NCBI GenBank assembly: GCA_033439685.1
Contig: JAUEDM010000003.1
Span: 3,006,001-3,070,000, forward strand
Source: Apodospora peruviana
Lineage: Eukaryota; Ascomycota; Sordariomycetes; Sordariales; Lasiosphaeriaceae
Direction: 5' to 3'
Length of the DNA stretch: 64,000 nucleotides
This document shows positions 22,038-30,300 of this stretch, piece by piece (the first letter of the stretch is position 1; each line of letters starts with the position of its first letter). The notes under the pieces were generated by a model. That model was not told the DNA's origin, did not search any database, and saw only the letters and a list, made by a program, of their open reading frames with translations. A program made the position numbers and the translations under genes.

Positions 22038-22135
22038 GTCGATCGACCAATAACGACCGTATGGGATATCTGTATACCAGTACTGGTGAAAACGCTACAC
22101 GGTATCTGTAGGTTGATGTACTCGATCGAGTACAT
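22038..22135. repeat. Group of three perfect palindromes upstream of the agmatinase gene
   Basis: GTCGATCGAC (22038-22047), ACCAGTACTGGT (22076-22087) and the 20-bp ATGTACTCGATCGAGTACAT (22116-22135) are each perfectly self-complementary. The first and third share a CGATCG core. They end about 265 bp before the agmatinase start. Binding by a dimeric regulator is inferred only. Confidence 0.7.
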
Positions 22136-22201
22136 AAGGTATCCATGATGCCATGGCCGGATTAAACACCAAAATGGGTTAAATATAAGGCTACCAGTGG
22201 C

Positions 22202-22225
22202 TACCTAAGGTAGGTACCTAAGGTA
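22202..22225. repeat. Two direct copies of TACCTAAGGTA
   Basis: Two 11-bp palindromic units are separated by GG. The reverse complement of the unit occurs at 4871-4881. Confidence 0.8.
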
Positions 22226-22399
22226 CGGATTGCGGGGTGGATTTAGCTCCTATATAGGAAGCTATCGGGACCTCCTGATCTTCAACAACAACAAATGGGA
22301 ATATTTATACCCGGTACCCTTTTCTTTATCCTGTTTTCCCTGTGTAATACACGGTTCCTTTCACAACAACTTTCCCCCCATTGGTCGAGGCAGGTGACA

Positions 22400-23846
22400 A
22401 TGAGACGGGCGCTGTTGATCTCGGCTGGGCTGCTTGCCCTCGGGAACTACTTGGGTTTGGTACAGGCGTGTAGCCATGATAAGGAGTGGACGGCCGAGGA
22501 GCTTGCCGAACTGGAAAGGAAATGGGGGTTTGAGGTATGACGGTCATGACACTCATCGAGGGAAGGTCTGTTGGCTAATTTTATACGAAGTGGTCCTTCT
22601 CTGGCATAAGCTCCTTTGCCCATCTCAAGCACGTCAAATGCCTCACGACGCCAAGCGAGCTTTTCGACATTGGCATTATCGGGGTTCCCTTCGATACGGC
22701 TGTTAGCTATCGTCCCGGTAGGTATCACCATTCACCACATACATACCTTAAAAATCTTACAAAGACAAATGATTAGGTGCTCGCTTCGGTCCGCGGGCCA
22801 TCCGCCAGGCCTCGAGCAGACAGACATCATTCAGGGGCTTCAACCCGCGCGCCAACATCAACCCGTACCAGAGCTGGGCTAAAGTTCTCGACTGCGGCGA
22901 CGTGCCCGTCACGCCCATGGACAACGCCGTGGCCCTGGCGCAGATGACGGCCGCCTTCACCGAGCTCGTCAGCCGCGGCACCGTCTCGCCTCTCCTCCAG
23001 AGGCCGAAGCTGATCACCCTGGGCGGCGATCACAGTCTCGCTCTGCCTGCCTTGAGGGCGCTCAAGGCGGCTTACGGGAGGCCGCTGCGGGTTCTACATT
23101 TTGATGGTATTTTCTCCCCTTTTCCACCTCATCCATCGAGCCGTTTGCCCCTTTATGCTAACTAGTTTTCTGGGAAACGATAAGCTCACCTCGACACCTG
23201 GCATCCGGAAAAGTACCCGTCCGCGTGGCCATCAGACCAAGCGCATTTTAATCATGGGTCCATGTTTTGGATCGCCGGCAACGAGGACCTGCTCGCCAAC
23301 AATGCTACAGCTGCTGCGGCTGCTGGCGGCGGGTGGTCCGCCGCCCCGTCCGTCCACGCCGGCCTGCGCACCCGGCTCTCGGGCGACGACTTTGAGGACT
23401 GGGACGACGACACGCGGCAGAACTGGATTCGTCTGACGGCCGACGACATCGACGACGTCGGCACAGCCGGCATCATCAGCTCGATCCTCGAGGCTTTTGC
23501 GCCGAAAGATGGAGAGGAGGAACAGGATCCTATCTACTTGTCTGTCGACATTGATGTCCTCGACCCGGCATTCGCACCGGGCACGGGCACCCCCGAGCCG
23601 GGTGGCTGGACAACCAGGGAACTGATCAGGATCCTGAGGGGCATCGAGGGGCTGAATATTGTGGGCGCCGACGTTGTTGAGGTGGCGCCTGCTTACCAGG
23701 GTGCTGGCGAGGAGACTGCGTTGGCGGCTGCGCAGGTGGTTTATGAGATCTTGAGTTCTATGGTCAAGAAGGGATTGCAGGAGATGGGCAGGGTCGGTGG
23801 TGGTGCTGGCAGCAGCTCGGGTGGTGGTGGTCATGATGAATTGTGA
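22400..23846 (+). CDS. Secreted agmatinase/arginase (ureohydrolase) family protein
   Basis: Exons 22400-22534, 22591-22717, 22777-23106 and 23185-23846 give 417 aa. The N-terminus MRRALLISAGLLALGNYLGLVQA is a clear signal peptide. The ureohydrolase metal site is complete: GGDHS (His173), DAHLD (Asp197, His199, Asp201) split by intron 3, and SVDIDVLDP (Asp319, Asp321). GTGTPEPGG follows, as in agmatinases. The family hydrolyses agmatine or related guanidino compounds to urea plus an amine using two Mn ions. Pezizomycotina have several such secretory paralogues of unknown substrate. The tail is a Gly/Ser-rich low-complexity stretch. I chose the ATG at 22400 because it begins the signal peptide; an in-frame ATG at 22295 would bury it. 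Confidence 0.9.
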
Positions 23847-25872
23847 TGTCTTTTGTGTGTTTGGTGTCTTTGAGGCCGCGGACGACACGAATACACATAC
23901 CCATATACTTCCACACTTATTACAGGCTCATATACATGTAACTAAAGCATATTTATCTGCCGACATTATCCAAACTGGGAGAGTTTGATAGGTTATATGT
24001 AAACCGCCTCACCTGGAAATGACATCCAATTCTCGGCCCCTGGGCAGAGGCCGTGTCAGCTTTGACATGATGCCCGAGGGCCTTCTGAAGAAAAAAACAG
24101 TAGAAACAGTTACTGATAAGTACTATGATGACAATATCGTCTATTTTGGATAGAGGTCTAATCGGGACAGGATGGTGTTGTCGGGTTCGACGTATACACG
24201 CTGCTGTAAATATAAATAGGGATTTTTGGAAATGCCCTCCTGTTAATACATGTACGCCACTTGGTAATGTAAAAGCGGCCTGACTGGCCGGGAAAGGAGT
24301 ATTACACTTGTAAGGCCCAGCAGTCAATTGGATGAAATGGCGGCAGCTAATAACCCTCCATGGACGATGGCTTTACGAGTTGGGGTTGGTTAGAGGCGCC
24401 ATCTCGTGCAGTACAATGTGTAACCGCCAGGAATGCTTTTCGGTTTTCTTCAGATACCGAGATGTGAACGATGGAAGACTGGGTGACAGCTTTTGTGGCG
24501 AAGCTTGAAGGGGAGCCGTTTTTAGTTCAAACGTACTCCATCGGATAACGGTGTATGAGAGATGTTTTATCACAAACGACCTCCATGCTGTTTCTTTCAT
24601 GAATCGCGCAACATATGATGCAGGGCAGCAGGGCTGTCAGTCCGATATCATGAGGCATGCAATGCGGGCTATTGTTCCTGCAGGGTCCGGCCGGGAGCTG
24701 CTAGCTGAGTGGTACCTTTATTAGCTGACGCCTGGAACATGGCCCTAGCAGTCGTGTGGTGCTGGCTCCTGCAGCACTGTTTCACCCAAACGTCTGCCAA
24801 GGATCCATTGGCATTCTCCCTTTCCCCTTTGTTGCCCTCTCTTGTAGAGACTATCGGCCTCCCGAGGTTGCTCGGCCCGTCCTGGAATCTGATGTCGTTG
24901 TCTTTTGGCTGTCTGGAACTGCTTGCGTTGAATTCGTCTTGTCCAATGCTGTGTCTTCCCATGAAATAGCCCCTGGTCTGCAAGAGGGACCAACATCCCA
25001 GCGGGTGGCATGCCCGCAGAGCAGATCATCGGCTGGGGGCAGGATTTTGCAGAGCCGGGTATTTGCGAACGACGGGAGCGCATCAAGTGACCGGCTTTGA
25101 TCCCTCTCGGGATGTGTGATGCGGCGGGATATTTCCAGATTCCCCTCACTGATCAGCTCTTCAACGATCACCAGCCGTGTCAACCTTAATACATACCCAT
25201 TGACATGTTTTCCGTCGAGATGCGAGGTGGACACTGGCACAGGGCAGTATTGGCGAAAGCCGGAGATACTATCAACACCACAAGGTGGACATGCTCTGTG
25301 CAACTCGAAGCCCAACGCAGGTCCCTCATGCCCCTCCTCATTGTACCTTACTGTACGACAATATCCTGCAATACACGGTCCGTGACACTGCTACTAGCAG
25401 AATGCTCCGTTGCCAGGTACCGTGGCCTAGGTCTAGGCTCGTCTCGCGCCTTGTCGAAAATACAACGCTGAGAAAAAGGGGTGCGGTGCGATGAGGTGCT
25501 GGATGCAACTTCAGCAGTGAGGATTTGGCGCCGACGTTGGTTGAGGACCAGTTGCGGGCACGAGCGGACGATATTGGTCAGATTGCCGGTTCACACCTTG
25601 TTGGCCTTCTCGCTTCACCAGAATTGGGAAAGAAGTCACTTGCCACCATTTGTTTGGGTGCTGGTGCTGGTGCTGGTGCCCGCCTGTTCGGGCAATTTTG
25701 GGGATTATATTGGCAGGGACTCTCAGTAAGAAACTGATGATGGAAATGGAAGTGGAAGTTGACCGCCGTGGTAACGGGCTCTTGGTCACTTTGGGGCCCT
25801 TGCCCCCACAGGTCTCGCCCGTTTTCCCCCTGGGCATCGGCTGGGCCAAGGAAAAAGGAACTTGGCTCTGAT
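23847..25872. other. Intergenic region downstream of agmatinase
   Basis: About 2 kb with no supported gene. Several open frames between 24669 and 25315 overlap on both strands, start at non-ATG codons and resemble nothing known. A GGTGCT array lies at 25657-25680. The right end is probably the NRD1 promoter. Confidence 0.5.
25657..25680. repeat. Tandem 6-bp repeat GGTGCT, 4 copies
   Basis: Four units in a row, the last GGTGCC, upstream of the NRD1-like leader. Confidence 0.85.
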
Positions 25873-27039
25873 GGAGTCACCCGTACCGCACCACGGCGCG
25901 CTGCACCGCATCTCACTCCTGAGAGACCCTGCACGCAGCCACCAGCAAATTAAACTAGCTCCTGGGGCCAGTCCCTTTTAGGGCGCTCCCCTTCTCGCCA
26001 GGTCCAGGTCCTCCCGCCTAACCTGACCTCCCTTCTCCTTGTCGCCAATCCCATTGGATCCAATCCTTTTGGCCCGTCGCCTTTCTTTTCCATCTCCATC
26101 TCCTCCTCTTTCACCTTCTCTACTCGCTCCCTCTTCTTCTCTTTCAACCCGCCGTCATTTTATCCTCTTCTTCCCTTCTTGTGGCCATTCTATCCCGTCG
26201 CTCCAAGTCTTTGGAGTCTTTCTCCACGCACCCGTGGACGTACGGATCTTGGAATCTCTCATTTCCAGCGGCCTAATCACCGTCCAGTCCAGTCCCAAGT
26301 GTCGTGCCTTTGCCTCTTCACGAGCTTTGCCTTCATTACTCCCACACTCGTTGCCTGCATCAATTCAATCAAGTATTCTTTTCTAATACTTCCGACATCA
26401 CCTACCCTGTCTCAGGTTTGCCTACCGAACTCGATCCGTTCTTATATCTTTGCTTTTGCTTACCATACAAGAAGCCGATTCTTACCTTCTCGACACTCGC
26501 TTTGCTTGAGAACACAACCAAAAAAATTCTCGGGAGATTTCGATAGGGATTATACCTCATATTTTAATAACAGCTATCGCTGCTTTGTCCTCTGATCAGC
26601 CACCTTCCGACCTTTCGGCACGCTTCAATTGTCTTTGCTCGAGACCCGACCGGTGGCGCTTCTCTTGAGCTTCGATCGAATATTCCTTTCTTTGGAACCG
26701 ACCCGTGCCGCTGTTGCCCATCGTCTTTGCTCTCTGCGAACTTCGGGACCCTTCTGTCTTCGGTGCATATACGCGAGCTTTTGTGCCCGCTGACGGCTTT
26801 TTCCCGTCTCTCGAGCTACTATAACAGCGTTGGAAGGGTGTCTTGACGGTGCTCCTTGGACGGTATATACTTCTGGGTCTATTTTGAGATCCGGCTGTCT
26901 CACCAGAGTACCATCACCGGTGCATTCCAACGCGTATATCCTTTCGCTCGTGCCTTACCCAGGGCACGTTTAAACCTTCACAACGGCTGTCCTATCTCAA
27001 CTTGGTCGGGACAATCTTGTCCCGCCGCATCTTCTCGGG
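25873..27039 (+). promoter_or_regulatory. Long ATG-free, pyrimidine-rich leader/promoter of the NRD1-like gene
   Basis: I read this stretch line by line and found no ATG on the plus strand from 25874 to 27039 (1,166 nt). The left part (26040-26180) is a CT-rich tract typical of fungal core promoters. A long 5' untranslated region kept free of upstream AUGs is the simplest reading. The transcription start is not known, and spliced leader introns are possible. Confidence 0.55.
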
Positions 27040-29418
27040 ATGCAGGACATGTCTGGTCACCAATCTGGCCCCAGTGCCTCCAGTCGCTTTGGCCATGCTT
27101 CGAAGCCATCCAACAGCGACACCGGTTTCTCCCATGGCGCTTTTACTTCGAATAGCATCACCGGCTTTGCCGATGCCAGGAACCCTCGACGTGGAAACAT
27201 CCCCACCATCAACACACAGCCTGTTCAGCATAACCACAACGATTTGACCACCCCGGGCACCGCTTTTGACATGCAGTTCACTCCTTTGCTGCCTTCACAG
27301 CTTCTTCTCGGGAGCCCCTTCCAGCCGGGCACCCCTGCGGCCTTCGCCAGCCCTCACTTTCAGAGCGTCTCGAGCTTCCAGCATTCCCAGCACCAGAACC
27401 TCCATCAGCAGCAGAATGGCGCATCGAGCCCGGTGCAGCAGAACATCTCGCCTCAGATGTACCAGACAATGGTCTCTCCCTCTGCCTACGGTGCACCGCA
27501 GTTCTACTCGCCACAGTCCCCGACCGCTTCGTTCAATAACGCGTCTCAGGTCCAGATGTCGATGCAGCCCACCTCGCCCGTGTCGATGAATGCCCCCGGT
27601 ATCGTCACTGGCACAAGCCGAACTGTCTACCTAGGCAACATTCCTCCCGACACGTCTGCCGAAGAGATTCTGGGACACGTCCGCAGTGGTCAGATCGAGT
27701 CGGTGCGCCTTCTCCCCGACAAGAACTGCGCCTTCATCTCATTCTTGGATGCGAGCTCCGCTACGCATTTCCACTCTGATGCCATCTTGAAAAAGCTCTG
27801 CATCAAGGGCCAGGATATCAAGATCGGCTGGGGCAAGCCCTCGCAGGTGCCCACCTCTGTTGCTCTTGCTGTTCAGCAGTCTGGTGCCTCCCGGAACGTT
27901 TATCTTGGAAACCTGCCTGAGGAAATCACCGACGAGGAGCTGCGCGAGGATCTGGGCAAGTTTGGTGCCATTGACACCGTGAAGATTGTGCGGGAGAAGA
28001 GCATCGCCTTTGTGCACTTTTTGTCCATTGCCAATGCTATCAAGGCCGTCTCTCAGCTCCCGCAAGAGGCCAAGTGGCAGACGCCACGCCGCGTTTACTA
28101 CGGAAAGGATCGATGCGCCTACGTGTCCAAAACGCAGCAGCAAAACGCAGCCCAGTATCTCGGAATCGCACCTGGGTATGCGCATATGTTGACAGGAGCT
28201 GATCGTGATCTCATTTCCAGTGCGTTGGCTCAGCAGTCGGTCGCCGCGGCTGCGGTTGCAACAACGGCTGGTGGGATCAATAACTTGGGTAACCGAACCA
28301 TTTACCTTGGCAATATTCATCCCGAGACAACGATTGAGGAGATCTGCAACGTGGTACGAGGAGGACTTTTGCACCACATTCGATATATCCCGGACAAGCA
28401 CATCTGCTTTGTGACCTTCATTGACCCCACAGCTGCGGCGTCTTTCTATGCCCTGAGCAATCTGCAGGGGTTGATGATTCACAACCGCCGTTTGAAGATT
28501 GGATGGGGAAAGCACTCCGGTGCCCTTCCCCCAGCCATTGCTTTGGCGGTTAGCGGTGGTGCTTCACGAAACGTGTATATCGGCAATCTGGACGAGACAT
28601 GGACCGAGGAAAGATTGAAGCAGGATTTCTCCGAGTTTGGCGAAATCGAGCTTGTCAATACCCTTCGCGAGAAGAGCTGCGCCTTCGTCAACTTTACCAA
28701 CATTGCGAACGCCATCAAGGCCATTGAGGCCATCAGAAGCAAGGATGAGTACAAGAAGTTCAAGGTCAACTTTGGCAAGGACCGTTGTGGCAACCCCCCT
28801 CGCCAGATGCAGCAATCCCAGTCGCCCCGTGGTGAACAGCAAATTCCCTCGCCGCCTCCTCAGAGCTCGAGCCAGAACGGCAACTCCCCTACAAACTCGG
28901 GTGCCCCCACGGCTCCCGCCTTGTTCAACAACTCGAGCAATCCGTTGACTTTGTATCTGAACCATGTGTCTCAGCAGGCGCAGCAACAGCACCACCATCA
29001 GCACCAAGCATTGGCTGTCCAGCAACAGGCGTTGTTCGGTACGGCAGCTTCATCGCCGGGCGAGCCTGGCCTCACCCTAGAGGTGCCACAAGGACCCATC
29101 TCTGGCCATGCGCAATCGGCCAGCATCTCCAATGGTTACATCACCAACCCCTCGACCTCTGGTGCGACCACAATCGGCGGTCTGCTTGCGCCCGGGCGCG
29201 CTTCCCACAACCGCGCGGTGAGTCTGCCTGTCTTGGCCCCCGGCTTTGAGAACGGTGGCGCTCCCAGCCCAAACAGCCTCCAGGGTAGCAACGGAGGCAG
29301 TGACGGCGAGCGTCGGGGACATCAGTACCAGAGTAGCTATGGTGGCATGGGCACCGGTTATGGACTGGCTATTCAAGGAAACCTCAATGGTTGGGTGGAG
29401 GAAGAGGTTGCGAACTAG
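27040..29418 (+). CDS. nrd1: Nrd1/Msa1-type RNA-binding protein with four RRM domains
   Basis: A single exon of 792 codons. The N-terminal 190 residues are Gln-, Ser- and Pro-rich, with two in-frame starts three codons apart (27040, 27049). Four RRMs follow, each starting with a typical RNP2 block: RTVYLGNIPP (about 194), RNVYLGNLPE (285), RTIYLGNIHP (419) and RNVYIGNLDE (509). They end in paired KIGWGK and YGKDRC/NFGKDRC blocks, as in fission yeast Nrd1, which restrains sexual differentiation and binds target mRNAs including myosin light chain. The C-terminus is a Gln/His-rich, probably disordered region. The frame closes with TAG at 29416-29418, but coding-like sequence continues in the same frame for 48 codons (see the separate entry). 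The leader is unusually long and ATG-free. Confidence 0.9.
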   Translation: MQDMSGHQSGPSASSRFGHASKPSNSDTGFSHGAFTSNSITGFADARNPRRGNIPTINTQPVQHNHNDLTTPGTAFDMQFTPLLPSQLLLGSPFQPGTPAAFASPHFQSVSSFQHSQHQNLHQQQNGASSPVQQNISPQMYQTMVSPSAYGAPQFYSPQSPTASFNNASQVQMSMQPTSPVSMNAPGIVTGTSRTVYLGNIPPDTSAEEILGHVRSGQIESVRLLPDKNCAFISFLDASSATHFHSDAILKKLCIKGQDIKIGWGKPSQVPTSVALAVQQSGASRNVYLGNLPEEITDEELREDLGKFGAIDTVKIVREKSIAFVHFLSIANAIKAVSQLPQEAKWQTPRRVYYGKDRCAYVSKTQQQNAAQYLGIAPGYAHMLTGADRDLISSALAQQSVAAAAVATTAGGINNLGNRTIYLGNIHPETTIEEICNVVRGGLLHHIRYIPDKHICFVTFIDPTAAASFYALSNLQGLMIHNRRLKIGWGKHSGALPPAIALAVSGGASRNVYIGNLDETWTEERLKQDFSEFGEIELVNTLREKSCAFVNFTNIANAIKAIEAIRSKDEYKKFKVNFGKDRCGNPPRQMQQSQSPRGEQQIPSPPPQSSSQNGNSPTNSGAPTAPALFNNSSNPLTLYLNHVSQQAQQQHHHQHQALAVQQQALFGTAASSPGEPGLTLEVPQGPISGHAQSASISNGYITNPSTSGATTIGGLLAPGRASHNRAVSLPVLAPGFENGGAPSPNSLQGSNGGSDGERRGHQYQSSYGGMGTGYGLAIQGNLNGWVEEEVAN

Positions 29419-29565
29419 AAGGATCGCAGCAGCGCCATGCCCGCCCGGGATGATGAGGTTGATCAAGATGTGAGCCAGGACGACCACGGTGCCGCTGCTG
29501 GCCCGGAGGAAGAGGGGAATGAGGATGAGGGTGAAGATGAGGTTAAGGAGGCGGAAAAGGATTGA
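29416..29565 (+). other. In-frame acidic tail after the NRD1 stop codon (readthrough, nonsense change or decay)
   Basis: After the TAG at 29416-29418 the same frame stays open for 48 codons to a TGA at 29563-29565. The encoded peptide begins KDRSSAMPARDDEVDQDVSQ and continues as an Asp/Glu-rich tail ending EVKEAEKD. It reads like the natural end of a disordered RNA-binding protein, not like 3' untranslated DNA. No splice pair with an intron of usual fungal length removes only the stop. Confidence 0.55.
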
Positions 29566-30300
29566 GATTTAATTGGTTGTAATTTGGACCTTTTGATTTG
29601 AACTTCGGGCCTGATCGGCGGTGTTGAGTGATCAGTGGTGTTCAGTATAGTATTGGTTGTATTGCTCTTTTTATCTTCTATTCCTTTGGTATTTCATCCG
29701 ACCACTTTTTGGATTGCTTGTTTAATGCTTTTCATCTTGTTTTGAGTCTCCACAAAAATTACTCTTGTAATCGCAGGAACACTGCTTATTTCTTTTTCTG
29801 TTTCCCTTTTTAACTGTATAATGCTTTTGGTTTTTGGTTAGGTTGTTGAGAAGAAGGGAGAGTTCAGGGATGGGAAGAGGACGATGATGGCTGGGAAAGA
29901 GGGCTACTTACTGCTCACTCTTGTGTGTGTGTGGGATTCGAATTGCATTGACAGGATGAGGATTGGATGGAAGGATGATCACTGGGCAGCTAGGATAGCG
30001 AGCTATTTGGGCCATGGTTGGTACGTGGTACCTGTCTCCTGGTCGATAGGGATATTAAATTGGACATGGATAAAATTACATCTAATGGTGCTTTGGTCGA
30101 GCGCAAGTGAACCCTCAATAAGGAGCCCGCTAGTCTCACGCGATACACGGAGCAGGGTAACTTTACATCACCACCATTCTAAGACGTTGCAATCCGTATG
30201 TAATCCGTAAACAGATCTAATTACTCCGTATCAACACACGCTCTAACCCAACCGACACACGTCATTATCCAACCGAATCCAAAAAAAAAACTTTAAGTCA
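29566..30300. other. Convergent spacer, NRD1 and CLC gene 3' ends
   Basis: AT-richer 3'-flanking DNA with no supported gene. An A10 tract occurs near 30281-30290 and TACTCCGTA near 30224. Confidence 0.6.

Larger units (their letters stand above)
21260..22399. other. Intergenic: CDC42 3' region and agmatinase upstream region
   Basis: No gene is supported. It contains purine-rich GAGAGAAAG tracts after CDC42, a UUAUUUAUU-type AU-rich element at about 21528-21541, and a dense palindrome group at 21749-21758, 22038-22135 and 22202-22225. An in-frame ATG at 22295 could extend the next protein by 35 residues. Confidence 0.55.

Noticed and set aside
24669..25315. Several overlapping frames on both strands, up to 154 codons
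   Set aside because: Different frames are open over the same DNA, starts are non-ATG, and no motif appears; likely low stop density by chance.
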